Part shown: piece by piece, positions 22,300 through 30,212 of the stretch
Position numbering within the stretch: the stretch's first letter is position 1
Layout of the letters: the number at the start of each line of letters is the position of its first letter
Virus record (IMG/VR): IMGVR_UViG_3300046008_000572
Span: 1 to 52,526 of that record
Length of the DNA stretch: 52,526 nucleotides
DNA from: a virus
Direction: 5' to 3' (one strand)
Position numbers and translations under genes: made by a program
Notes under the pieces: model-generated
Told to the model about the DNA's origin: nothing
What the model saw: only the letters and a program-made list of their open reading frames with translations
Database searches by the model: none

Positions 22300-25065
22300 T
22301 TATTCTCCAGTTGTAGTAGTTTTTGGCTTACGACCAGGTTTGAGTCGTGCTGGTTTTTCACTTGTAGGTACTTCAAAATTATCAAAGGCAATTGCTTCAG
22401 CAGGAGTTATTTCGACATTATCGTCTGGCGCATTTTGTAACGTATTCTCTAACACCATTGAAGCCTTTTCGCTGAACGCAGAGCCGTTTTGTAGAGCGTA
22501 GCAATCACCAAAGAACGGCACATTGTCCCAGCCTAGGTTTTTGAATTCCGTAATTCGATTGTGTTTATCAATTTTACGAATCCAACCATTCTTTTCAAAA
22601 TTATACATAATTTTATCGAATGTTTCAGTCTTAGCTTGATTTTGTCTACCGAAGTTAGGATACTGATTGATTCGCACAGTTAAAGCAGAGCGTGGTACAA
22701 CACCTTTATCGAGTAACTCACCGTACTTATCTTTTTCACTTTCACTTCGAGTCGCTTTAAATAATAATCGTTTGATTTCAGACTTAACGATTTTCTCATT
22801 GTTATCGTCTGATGAACCGAATGTGCCATTGTCTAATTTACGCACAATGTTATACACATCACGCATGATAAGTGATTTAGACCATTCAAAATCGTCCATA
22901 TTGATGATAGGATTAAATTTGTTACGCATGATAGCGAGAAGGCTCGCTATCGTCATAATCTTTAAGAAACAACGATTGTAAGGTTGTCTGTAGCGTTCAT
23001 CGCGTGTCTTATTAACCATTTCTAATGTGTACATCTCAAAAGAACGAATGTGTTTACGAATAGTCGATTCAATTTGAACATCGACCGTTTTATCCTCTGC
23101 TTTTAGTTTCAATACATACGCACACAAATCACGGAGTTCTGATGCTAATTCTGGTGTCATGGTTACTTTGTGACATTCTGTATCAGATAGTTTTTTAATT
23201 GGATTGTAACACTCGATATTGACAAATCTAGACATAAAACCATCACGTTGCATTTGTTCAGTAATCTGTTCATAGTAATCGTCGGGCGTAGTATCACACA
23301 TTAAAGTTAAAGCTGGTGAACTCACACCTTTAGTTGAATCTTCACTATTAGCGCGTAGGTTTCCACCATTAACATCTCCTCTTGCAGAGCGTGGGAACAC
23401 TTCCAACCAAAAAGAATAAATTTGTTGCATCGTATTGTTTTGTTTTTGTTGCATTGCACTCACGATTTTAGAGAATTCTGGTACAAAAACTAAGTTGGAT
23501 AAGGTTTCGCTTTCAGAAAAAAATGATAAGTAGCCTTGCTTAGATGCCATTGTATCGAAACAAATAAATTTATCACCACCTACAGAAGATGTCGCGGATG
23601 CGAATCGTCCAACACCTCGGCGAGCCGTTTCCTTACCTGTTGCTGAAGGTGCAACGACAACGTAATAATTATTAAGACCTGCACCATTGTGTTGGTATTG
23701 TCTTCCTAAAACAGCCGATAACCATGCTAATGTTCCAGCAAGACACGCTTCGGGTAATTTGTGTGGCGCAATATCCATTAAGAATTGACACATTTCACCA
23801 GGTGTACCGTGTGGGAATGGAATCATGTTTTCAAATTCGTTTGTCGGATTATAGGTTTCAAGCTCTAGCTTATCGACGGATTCAAATTGATTTTTTAAGG
23901 CTTGCTTTTCATACACAATTCTATCGTTAATGTTGTTCAAGAATACCGCCATTGCTTTATCTGTTTCTTCTGCTTCCGCTTTACTGTTAGCTATTTCGGT
24001 GCGAATCTTGATTAACGCTTTATTGATGTGATATTCACCTTTCTGATGCTTATCCCGCTGTGCTATCGGTAATTGTTTAAAAATTCGATGTACTTGTGCA
24101 TTAGACGGTGTTTGTTTAGCGATTTGTCCGATAATGAATAAATCAACTTCGCTACAGGATGGATAACCTAAATTCGTAAAATCGAAGGTCGGTGGTAATT
24201 CACAGAGTTCGATGAATTTAGAACTGTTGTGGTCATTATATATTTTATTTAGCACGACTTCATCGCTATCTTCGCTAGGAACTTCAATAAGTTCTAAGAA
24301 TTGTGTCGTATTACCGCCAATTTGTTCGATAATAGATGTTAGCTGTGCTTCACGATAAGACGGTATTTTACGGTACACATCATCGTATTCGTGTTCTGAT
24401 AATTCAACTACGTTAAGTTTAGTTTCTTCTAACCCTGTTGCTTCATTAACGGTCACAACTTCTTCAAATCTAACTTCTCGACCTGTGGTCAACATAAAGC
24501 GATTGTAAGAATAGATTTCTAACGGAATAGGCGATACTGACGGATAGTTAGGATGAATTCCAACAAGTTGTTCTGTGCGAATAATACAATGTAGCCCTTT
24601 ACCTGAGTTAGATAGCTCGGTATAAGAATCCATATCTTTGAATAATTTGTAAATTGTTTGCTTCACATTTTCAGGCGTATCGTCTTTAATATCAGCATCT
24701 AAGGTACAAATGTTTAACGTGGCTGTGTGTACGAAACCTAAGTTAAGTGAGTTTTCATCGGCATACGATACCGCTTCATCGTAAGTCATGAACTGAGAAG
24801 TAACATTGATTGAAGCAGGTTTAGGTACACCACTATAGGAAAGTAGATGCGGACGTTTACCTGCTTCATACGGATTATCTATCGCACATCCTAGAAGCCA
24901 GATTTTTTCATTCATAATGGACTCTGGAATCATGTGCCATTTATTATTTGGGATGATAGGTGGGTTTTGCTTGAAAGCGGTAGGTTTCGTTTTCTGAGAT
25001 ACTTCACCTGTTTTGCTATCGACAACTACGTCGTCTAAGAAAGTTGTGTAGTCGAAATCAATCAT
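22300..25065 (-). CDS. Prim-pol/DUF3987-type replicative primase-helicase
   Basis: 921 residues. The N-terminal region looks like an archaeo-eukaryotic-type primase-polymerase: catalytic D123-x-D125 in CTLDADI, then S-G-K-G-L-H at 154-159 and PLEIYSYNRFMLTTG near 181-195. A linker follows, then from about 440 a DUF3987-like ATPase with a P-loop variant APSATGKE at 472-479. The fused plan is typical of phage replication proteins that prime and open DNA. It is the nearest large replication gene to the iteron region, so it is a good candidate to act at that origin. Confidence 0.85.
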   Translation of the reverse strand: MIDFDYTTFLDDVVVDSKTGEVSQKTKPTAFKQNPPIIPNNKWHMIPESIMNEKIWLLGCAIDNPYEAGKRPHLLSYSGVPKPASINVTSQFMTYDEAVSYADENSLNLGFVHTATLNICTLDADIKDDTPENVKQTIYKLFKDMDSYTELSNSGKGLHCIIRTEQLVGIHPNYPSVSPIPLEIYSYNRFMLTTGREVRFEEVVTVNEATGLEETKLNVVELSEHEYDDVYRKIPSYREAQLTSIIEQIGGNTTQFLELIEVPSEDSDEVVLNKIYNDHNSSKFIELCELPPTFDFTNLGYPSCSEVDLFIIGQIAKQTPSNAQVHRIFKQLPIAQRDKHQKGEYHINKALIKIRTEIANSKAEAEETDKAMAVFLNNINDRIVYEKQALKNQFESVDKLELETYNPTNEFENMIPFPHGTPGEMCQFLMDIAPHKLPEACLAGTLAWLSAVLGRQYQHNGAGLNNYYVVVAPSATGKETARRGVGRFASATSSVGGDKFICFDTMASKQGYLSFFSESETLSNLVFVPEFSKIVSAMQQKQNNTMQQIYSFWLEVFPRSARGDVNGGNLRANSEDSTKGVSSPALTLMCDTTPDDYYEQITEQMQRDGFMSRFVNIECYNPIKKLSDTECHKVTMTPELASELRDLCAYVLKLKAEDKTVDVQIESTIRKHIRSFEMYTLEMVNKTRDERYRQPYNRCFLKIMTIASLLAIMRNKFNPIINMDDFEWSKSLIMRDVYNIVRKLDNGTFGSSDDNNEKIVKSEIKRLLFKATRSESEKDKYGELLDKGVVPRSALTVRINQYPNFGRQNQAKTETFDKIMYNFEKNGWIRKIDKHNRITEFKNLGWDNVPFFGDCYALQNGSAFSEKASMVLENTLQNAPDDNVEITPAEAIAFDNFEVPTSEKPARLKPGRKPKTTTTGE

Positions 25066-25152
25066 TGTATTTGTTCCTTTTTGGAAATGTTAAATTTAAA
25101 AAATGTTTTGAAAATGGAAATTAGAAATTGAATTTCAATTTAAGATAAGTGA

Positions 25153-25180
25153 TTTATACTGAATCTTAAATCGTTTCAAA
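25153..25180 (-). promoter_or_regulatory. Possible promoter for the primase-helicase gene
   Basis: TTTGAA, 16 bp, TATAAA on the minus strand, overlapping the stop of the gene upstream. The 100-bp gap 25066-25165 is otherwise AT-rich and holds a near-palindrome AAATTGAATTTCAATTT. Confidence 0.35.
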
Positions 25181-26152
25181 TGATACCAGTTTATCTTGCC
25201 AACAGGAATCAAAAATTTGACTAAATGCGTTTTTGAATCGTTGTTGATTAGATAACATAGGGTATTGCTCCTCCTGTGCAATTTTATCTATTGTGAATGT
25301 GTGAGGTATAAGATTATCGAATAATTGTTGTATGTCACATAGTGACAGGTCGTAGAGCTTCGTTTTAGTTAACATAGTGTAGGTTTGCATATCTGATAGT
25401 CGTTGGTATCGAAGTCTTAAATAGTCGCACAGTGAAGGGTTCATAATCGATAGTGCATTCACGAAAGAATTGTTTTTAAAATATGACACAGTAAGTTCCT
25501 TGAATACCACATCGTAAGTTGAAATAAATTGTGTCATTTCAAATACGAAATGAGGATTATCTCGCACACAGTTTATAATTTGATTACGAAGGTCGTAAGG
25601 GAGATGTTCGTAGTTAGGGTTCTCGATAACGGTTAAATAGTCCACAACAGAGAGATTAAATTTATCTTTGAATAAGGTGGATAGTGAGGTTGTTTGAAAA
25701 CACACTTCATTTTCGTCGTGACTTATTGAAGAATTATTTTCGATTTTAGATGATTTTGTTTTTTGAATGATTTTTGATGTTTGGGATAATTTCGCATCCA
25801 TATCATTTAGCCTTGTTATTAAAATGTTCACTGTGTTTTTTAACGACACAAATTCATCAGAAGAATTTATATTAACAGGTGTATTCGGGTTATTAGTATT
25901 GTGAAATACAGGGTTAAAGTTAGGTGTGTAAATAGGGTGCTGTTCGTAAACATTGCTCTCAGATACTAGCGTAGATTTTTGAGATAATGCTGGTATCGAT
26001 GTTGATGTGCGAATAAGACTATTGGATAAATACATATTGATTGCTTTAATCAACTCATCATCGAAGTTTTTACCTTCGGATAACACAATTGATTTAAATA
26101 ACTTCACGGTATCGTGACTGTGGTGAAGTCTGTATTGGTGGGATGTTGCCAT
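25166..26152 (-). CDS. Unknown protein beside the iterons, possible initiator or regulator
   Basis: 328 residues. The N-terminus (MATSHQYRLHHSHDTVKLFK) and a helical segment to about 50 are followed by an Asn/Thr/Ser/Pro-rich linker, a coiled coil near 105-140 (LKNTVNILITRLNDMDAKLS) and a mostly helical C-terminal domain. I do not recognise it. Position next to the iteron array, tandem promoters and a complex leader suggest a replication initiator or master regulator. This is inference from context only. Confidence 0.65.
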   Translation of the reverse strand: MATSHQYRLHHSHDTVKLFKSIVLSEGKNFDDELIKAINMYLSNSLIRTSTSIPALSQKSTLVSESNVYEQHPIYTPNFNPVFHNTNNPNTPVNINSSDEFVSLKNTVNILITRLNDMDAKLSQTSKIIQKTKSSKIENNSSISHDENEVCFQTTSLSTLFKDKFNLSVVDYLTVIENPNYEHLPYDLRNQIINCVRDNPHFVFEMTQFISTYDVVFKELTVSYFKNNSFVNALSIMNPSLCDYLRLRYQRLSDMQTYTMLTKTKLYDLSLCDIQQLFDNLIPHTFTIDKIAQEEQYPMLSNQQRFKNAFSQIFDSCWQDKLVSFETI

Positions 26153-26175
26153 TTTATTACCTTCTAAAATGAAAT

Positions 26176-26256
26176 AAGCCCTGAAATAATGTAGTACCAG
26201 TACATTGAATCAAGGCTTTATGAGTTATAAACTCTTTAATTAGATAACTCTGGTAC
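26176..26256 (-). promoter_or_regulatory. Pseudoknotted leader of the 328-residue protein gene
   Basis: GTACCAG/CTGGTAC (26256-26250 and 26200-26194) enclose a GAGTTAT/ATAACTC hairpin and AAGCCTTGA. AAGCCTTGA (26218-26210) can pair with TCAGGGCTT (26184-26176) beyond the first stem, with one G-U pair. The GAAGG ribosome site follows 9 nt later. Only transcripts from the distal promoter would contain the whole structure. Confidence 0.55.
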
Positions 26257-26316
26257 AGTTTAATTAAAGAACTCACTTATGTCAACTATTATTTCACAGA
26301 TTTGACGATTTGTCAA
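26257..26316 (-). promoter_or_regulatory. Tandem promoters next to the iterons
   Basis: Distal: TTGACA, 17 bp, AATAAT with TGA before the -10 (26316-26288). Proximal: TTGACA, 17 bp, TAAACT (26285-26257). Both read on the minus strand. Confidence 0.7.
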
Positions 26317-26362
26317 TAGATGAATTAAGTATCTAAATTGTCATTTTCATATAAGCAATTTT

Positions 26363-26606
26363 TGAATACAGGGTGTATACAGTGAATACAGTTTTGAATA
26401 CAGTGAATACAGAGTGTATACAGTCTGAATACATTGATTTTACTGGGATAGAGAGATTTTGTATTCAAAAATTAGTGTATACAGTGTATTCAGTGTATTC
26501 AGAAAAATATAGGTAGTAAAATGGCTGTAAGCCTTGATATTCGTGGCTTGTAGAGGTTTTTGATAGGTGTATTATTTGAATACACTTTTGAATACACTGT
26601 ATACAC
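26363..26606. repeat. Iteron array, probable replication origin
   Basis: Seven direct copies of TG(A/T)ATACA(G/T) at 26363, 26374, 26383, 26395, 26404, 26415 and 26426, spaced 9-12 bp (about one helical turn). Further copies, some inverted (TGTATTCAG), at 26459, 26476, 26485, 26494, 26576, 26588 and near 26597. Repeats flank the minus-strand tandem promoters and precede an AT-rich stretch, the arrangement of iteron origins. Confidence 0.75.
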
Positions 26607-26690
26607 TTTTTAAAATATAATAAAAATCAATATATAAATTATTATTATATAATTAAATACATATTATATTAAAAACAACTACTTACAAGT
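26607..26690. other. Very AT-rich stretch, candidate DNA-unwinding element
   Basis: About 80 bp almost free of G and C, directly after the iterons. This is where an origin would be expected to open first. Confidence 0.55.
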
Positions 26691-26713
26691 TTCCTCTTTC
26701 TCTCTCCAAATGC

Positions 26714-26734
26714 AAATAAGAATCATTCTTATTT
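26714..26734. promoter_or_regulatory. Perfect palindrome resembling a Fur box
   Basis: AAATAAGAAT-C-ATTCTTATTT, 10-bp arms about one central base. The core GAATCATTC with flanking TAA/TTA is like iron-regulator sites. It could also be a phage operator. Confidence 0.5.
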
Positions 26735-26812
26735 AGAAATTTCCCAGAAATCGACTTTCAAATTGGTACAGATTTTCGATTCACATTTTTCAGAAAATCT
26801 AACGACCTTCAC

Positions 26813-26956
26813 TCAACTAAACAATCCATTCAATAAATCTACGAGTTCAACGAATTCTAAAACTTCTGATGCTTTTGTGGCTAATTTGTAAATTTCGACC
26901 ATCACGTTGAGTGATGGTTTTGTGTCGCTTACTTTACTTAGTGTAATTGTGTTCAT
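26813..26956 (-). CDS. 47-residue hypothetical protein in the origin region
   Basis: MNTITLSKVSDTKPSLNVMV followed by a Leu/Glu-rich helix (SEVLEFVELVDLLNGLFS). AGAGGT lies 7 nt upstream of the ATG. A perfect 8-bp hairpin, ACCATCAC/GTGATGGT, lies inside the coding region. I found no clear promoter. Function unknown. Confidence 0.45.
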   Translation of the reverse strand: MNTITLSKVSDTKPSLNVMVEIYKLATKASEVLEFVELVDLLNGLFS

Positions 26957-27052
26957 AATATATACCTCTTGTGTGAAATTGATTTTCCTAGAAACAGGAA
27001 ATGATTTTTGTACAGATTTTGAATTTGAATTATGCTAGAAACCTAGCCGTAC

Positions 27053-27081
27053 TTGACTTTTTGTTAAATTTGTGAAATAAT
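27053..27081 (+). promoter_or_regulatory. Plus-strand promoter with extended -10
   Basis: TTGACT, 17 bp, AATAAT, with TGTGA just before the -10. The segment AAATTTGTGAAATAATA nearly matches the divergent promoter at 26288-26316. Confidence 0.75.
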
Positions 27082-27092
27082 ACTTGCTAACG

Positions 27093-27200
27093 GTGTGGAA
27101 GCCTGATATTGTAGTAAGAATGTCCTCAAAAGGACTGTATTTTAATAGATTAGATTACAATATCTTTCCACACTTCTATTATTTACAGTCTTTTTGAGGA
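27093..27200 (+). promoter_or_regulatory. Leader RNA that can hide the ribosome site
   Basis: GTGTGGA (27093) pairs with TCCACAC (27167), and GATATTGTA (27105) with TACAATATC (27156). The loop bases TCCTCAAAAGGACTGTA (27123-27139) match TACAGTCTTTTTGAGGA (27184-27200) over 17 bp with one G-U pair. The second segment contains GAGGA, the ribosome site. An alternative is the local hairpin GTCCT/AGGAC in the loop. Confidence 0.75.
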
Positions 27201-27211
27201 TTTTTTTATTT

Positions 27212-27577
27212 ATGGCTACCATCAAATTCACCGATTCAACAACACCTTCTAAATTCACATTGGCTAAGAAACAATACGAGGTTACCTGTGGTCACCAAGT
27301 AACCAACTCAGATTTCCTAAATTTACTTTTAGATGGTTACCTAGTAACCTCAGGTATACCTTCAGAGGTAACCACAGGGTTACCTAGTAACCATACCGAG
27401 GTAACCACGAGTATACCTTCAGGTATACCTTCAGAATTTGTCACTAAATCAGAATACGATTTCGATATGAAACAAATTAGCGATTTTAATAAAACCGCTT
27501 TTGACCACATTAAGAAGATTTACGCCAAACTTTCAAAATTAGAAGCTCCAGTAGATGATATATTCCCAGAATACTAA
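27212..27577 (+). CDS. Small regulator-like protein with repeat-encoded linker
   Basis: 121 residues from the ATG at 27212, GAGGA about 11 nt upstream. Residues 1-45 (MATIKFTDSTTPSKFTLAKK, then TNSDFLNLLLDG) are basic and could be a DNA-binding domain. A Ser/Thr/Pro/Gly linker follows (GIPSEVTTGLPSNHTEVTTS), then a helical, probably coiled-coil tail. The linker DNA is a run of GGTNACC and GGTATACC palindromes. The first gene on the plus strand from the origin, under a strong promoter and a structured leader, it fits an autoregulated repressor or segregation-type protein. No family recognised. Confidence 0.7.
   Translation: MATIKFTDSTTPSKFTLAKKQYEVTCGHQVTNSDFLNLLLDGYLVTSGIPSEVTTGLPSNHTEVTTSIPSGIPSEFVTKSEYDFDMKQISDFNKTAFDHIKKIYAKLSKLEAPVDDIFPEY
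27280..27434. repeat. GGTNACC and GGTATACCTTCAG repeats inside a coding region
   Basis: GGT(N)ACC at 27280, 27290, 27335, 27367, 27378 and 27400, AGTAACC at 27298, 27343 and 27386, and three copies of GTATACCTTCAG near 27353, 27411 and 27423. Many pairs form near-palindromes such as GGTTACCTAGTAACC. Confidence 0.7.
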
Positions 27578-28418
27578 ATTCCTAGGTTTCCTATTTCATT
27601 TTTGCCTGAGTTTTGCATCCAAATTTATTTCGGGGGCTAACGAAGGTTATAAATTTGACCTTCACGCTTCATTCTCCATGTGACCTATACGATTGGGTTA
27701 CTGAGTTTAAACATCGCTTAAATCGAATGCTAGACACCTTAAATCGAGTGTTTTCTAACTTGTTGATTTTATTATCATATTTCAGTTATTGCGGATTGAA
27801 TCGAGTAGGTTATCGCTTGCATACCGCGCCATTGCTGAATTGTGGCTAATTTGTGTGTGACGTGGGTCACGACTTTATCAGTTACTTTCAAAAATGATAG
27901 CTTTGCTTTCAAACTCGATAATGTCGATTCGCTATTATCTAAAACTTTCGCATACAATCATTGTTGCTTTTACAAATGATAGTTTTTCTATCATTACAGA
28001 TAGCAGAATACCAGATGTTAGATGATTTGCGGGTTAGAGTATAACATCATTGAGAAGGCATCAAATTGACCTGTGGTGACGTTTTTAGTCTTACTGGTAT
28101 GTTTGTGTACCTTGACATTCAAACACGTCTTAAATCGAAAATTTTAGCATCTGACGATAATTTTTTTTCGTTATATATAGAGTAAATTTTAATGTTGAGA
28201 ATCACGCCTTGAACTGGTAGAAAAATTAGATTGTTTAAGAGCCTTTGTTGCATTTAATTGTGCTTAGAATGTGAAAATGGCACGATTTGCGGTTTGAAAT
28301 AGTCTAATTTATCCATTAAATTAAACAACGTGGTATTTTGTCGCATGATAAGGTATTGATTTTATTAGGTTTTGGCTTAAATAGTTTTTTTGTTAGTTAA
28401 AACGTGTTTAAAAATAAT
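27578..28418. other. Long non-coding stretch before the small-gene cassette
   Basis: No frame with a ribosome site stands out. Features seen: CTTAAATCGA three times (near 27718, 27741, 28130), AATGATAG three times including a perfect hairpin AATGATAG/CTATCATT at 27975-27995, and several homopolymer runs. It may hold binding sites or an unrecognised RNA. Confidence 0.5.
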
Positions 28419-28446
28419 TTTACAATTGCCTAAAATTCGCTAAAAT
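28419..28446 (+). promoter_or_regulatory. Promoter of the small-gene cassette
   Basis: TTTACA, 16 bp, TAAAAT. The segment ATTGCCTAAAAT inside the spacer occurs again at 36307 next to another TTTACA promoter. Confidence 0.55.
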
Positions 28447-28452
28447 GAATCA

Positions 28453-28619
28453 TGCTCTTTAAAAACTTAAATTTTCCAACAAGCCTTTTGAGTTTGTTAC
28501 CTGTGATACTAGGCACGCGAGTTGTTTTGAATAGGTAGCACACGAAAGGCGTTAAACTATAAAGGCTTATTATATAGGCTTTTATACTTTAACAATTCAA
28601 CTATAAAAGGCGGTAAAAA
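28453..28619 (+). promoter_or_regulatory. Long structured leader with competing pairings
   Basis: AAGCCTTTT at 28481 can pair with AAAGGC at 28545, AAAGGCTT at 28561 or AAAAGGC at 28605; the last overlaps the ribosome site. GTTAAA-C-TATAAA near 28551 also forms a 12-bp imperfect stem with TTTATA-C-TTTAAC. The pairings exclude one another, as in a switch. Confidence 0.45.
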
Positions 28620-28760
28620 ATGAAAACGAAATCACAGTTCCAACGTCACGTTAGACGGTTACAAGTTTTGTATTTTAAACAACAACAGAATTTTAGCCCT
28701 GTAGCGTGTTTTACACGATTAAGGCTGATGCAATTATTTATGTTAAATTCACAGAATTAA
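28620..28760 (+). CDS. 46-residue basic peptide
   Basis: MKTKSQFQRHVRRLQVLYFK, strongly basic N-terminus, then a hydrophobic C-terminus. AAGGCGG precedes the ATG by about 8 nt. First gene of the 28.6-30.7 kb cassette. Function unknown. Confidence 0.5.
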   Translation: MKTKSQFQRHVRRLQVLYFKQQQNFSPVACFTRLRLMQLFMLNSQN

Positions 28761-28780
28761 TTTTAAAAGGGGTAAGAAAA

Positions 28781-28879
28781 ATGTTAGATAAAATTATGGT
28801 AAAAGTTTTTGAAGTAATTGGATTCGGCTTGATTGCCATTATTAGTGTGGTTGTTGTCGATGTTATGGTGATATTATGA
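28781..28879 (+). CDS. 32-residue membrane peptide
   Basis: MLDKIMVKVFEVIGFG then a Val/Ile-rich span. AGGGGTAAG lies upstream, and the stop overlaps the next start (ATGA). Probably single-pass membrane. Function unknown. Confidence 0.55.
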   Translation: MLDKIMVKVFEVIGFGLIAIISVVVVDVMVIL

Positions 28880-29001
28880 TTGCTGGATTATTAGCAGTTT
28901 GCTGTGTTATTGGTATTGTTAGCGGATTCTACAGAATCGCAGCTAACATTGTAAAAACAAACAACGCACTCGATTATAGTGCGTTCAACGATTCAATTTA
29001 A
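28876..29001 (+). CDS. 41-residue membrane peptide
   Basis: MIAGLLAVCCVIGIVSGFYR is a membrane span; the rest is polar. Coupled to the gene upstream by ATGA overlap. Two small membrane peptides in a row could form a lysis-control or superinfection function, which is speculation. Confidence 0.55.
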   Translation: MIAGLLAVCCVIGIVSGFYRIAANIVKTNNALDYSAFNDSI

Positions 29002-29016
29002 AAAGAGGATAAGAAA

Positions 29017-29484
29017 ATGTCAGCTTATATTATGACTAAACATGAAATTCTAGCAATTGCGTCATTTGTGACTAAAAAACAAGGTAAAATTCATTACTTT
29101 GAACATTTCAACATTGCACGCGAATTGTTAAAGATTAACACTCAAAGTGTTAACGCACGTTACAATGAAAAAATAAGATATAACAATGTTAAGTTTTACG
29201 ACTGGATGATAAACCCGTTTGATTTTGATGCAATCGCACCTGCTCAACGTACAAAACTTATAGACTGTTATCTTTACCAGTGCAGCGAATTAAAAAACTA
29301 CGACAAACAGGCAATAATTCAAGAATTGCAGCAATTGCGCGATAGTTTAAGTTTTACCGAGTCGGATTATGATTTGGCGACGTGGGGGCTTGACGAAAGC
29401 AACACACCAAAGAAACCGCGCGAACCATATCAAGCGATATACAATAGAATTCACGGATTTAGTGATTCACACGTTACACGTTAA
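29017..29484 (+). CDS. Hypothetical protein
   Basis: 155 residues, AGAGGAT upstream. Helical N-terminal half (MTKHEILAIASFVTKKQGKI) with bas­ic residues, and a C-terminal WGLDESNTPKKPREPYQAIY. The codon style (many CGC, GCG) differs from the minus-strand genes, hinting at separate origin. No family recognised. Confidence 0.6.
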   Translation: MSAYIMTKHEILAIASFVTKKQGKIHYFEHFNIARELLKINTQSVNARYNEKIRYNNVKFYDWMINPFDFDAIAPAQRTKLIDCYLYQCSELKNYDKQAIIQELQQLRDSLSFTESDYDLATWGLDESNTPKKPREPYQAIYNRIHGFSDSHVTR

Positions 29485-29508
29485 TCGGTTTTAATATCTG
29501 CTAATTAT

Positions 29509-29546
29509 GCGCGTAGCAGAATAAACAAAAACGCGCTTTTAATTTT
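29509..29546 (+). terminator. Hairpin with T-rich tail inside the cassette
   Basis: GCGCGT (29509) pairs with ACGCGC (29531), followed by TTTTAATTTT. The 6-bp GC-rich stem may cause partial termination or act as a processing site. Confidence 0.5.
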
Positions 29547-29565
29547 AAAAATAAGGTAAATTATC

Positions 29566-30201
29566 ATGACAACAAATAACAGTTTATTTTCAACAGTTCA
29601 CGTCACAAAAGCCGCTAAAGATGGTAAATTAAAAGAAATTAACAGCGTTAATGTATCAACGATTCATAACGAATTTTGTAAAAGTATGAAACAACAAAAC
29701 GATTTGAGTTGTTCAAGTTGTTATGCGTGGCGTTATGAATCAATGCGCCCAACATTATCAGCAAAATTACAATTTAACGCCGATTTACTTTCGCAATCTT
29801 TGTTAGATTTTCAATTGCCTAGATTTAATGCGCGTTTTGTTAGGTTTAATAGTTTTGGCGAATTGGTTAATGTTCAACATTTTATTAACTTAATTAGAAT
29901 ATGCGAATTGAACCCGCACACAAACTTCACATTGTGGACAAAACGATTGGATATTATCAATAAAGCGTTTGATTGTAATATCGTTACACGCCCAAACAAT
30001 TTAAAGCTGATTTACTCAAGCGTCAATCTTAATAAAAAAGTTGATTTGCCGCGCCATTTTGACAAAGTCTTTACTGTTTATAGTCGCGACTATGCGAAAG
30101 AAAACGCCACAAATATAAACTGTGGCGCGTTAAAGTGTATTGATTGTTTGACGTGCTATACCGAAAACAGCGTACAATACATGAACGAATTGAAAAAATA
30201 A
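29566..30201 (+). CDS. Cysteine-cluster protein resembling phage gp88 family
   Basis: 211 residues. FCKSMKQQNDLSCSSCYAWR, then an FNARFVRFNSFGELVNVQHF central motif, and a C-terminal C-x4-C-x2-C-x2-C (NCGALKCIDCLTC). This matches my memory of the Gene product 88 family of phages, whose role is unknown. The two Cys clusters may hold a metal or iron-sulfur centre. AAGG lies upstream. Assignment moderate. Confidence 0.6.
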   Translation: MTTNNSLFSTVHVTKAAKDGKLKEINSVNVSTIHNEFCKSMKQQNDLSCSSCYAWRYESMRPTLSAKLQFNADLLSQSLLDFQLPRFNARFVRFNSFGELVNVQHFINLIRICELNPHTNFTLWTKRLDIINKAFDCNIVTRPNNLKLIYSSVNLNKKVDLPRHFDKVFTVYSRDYAKENATNINCGALKCIDCLTCYTENSVQYMNELKK

Positions 30202-30212
30202 AGGAGGTTATT

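Noticed and set aside
26363-26606. Repeats as a CRISPR array
   Set aside because: Repeat units are 9 bp with no unique spacers of constant length and occur in both orientations; they are iterons or operators.
27613-27849. 78-codon frame in the non-coding stretch
   Set aside because: No ribosome site, no promoter, unnatural composition, and the region is crossed by hairpins and repeated motifs.
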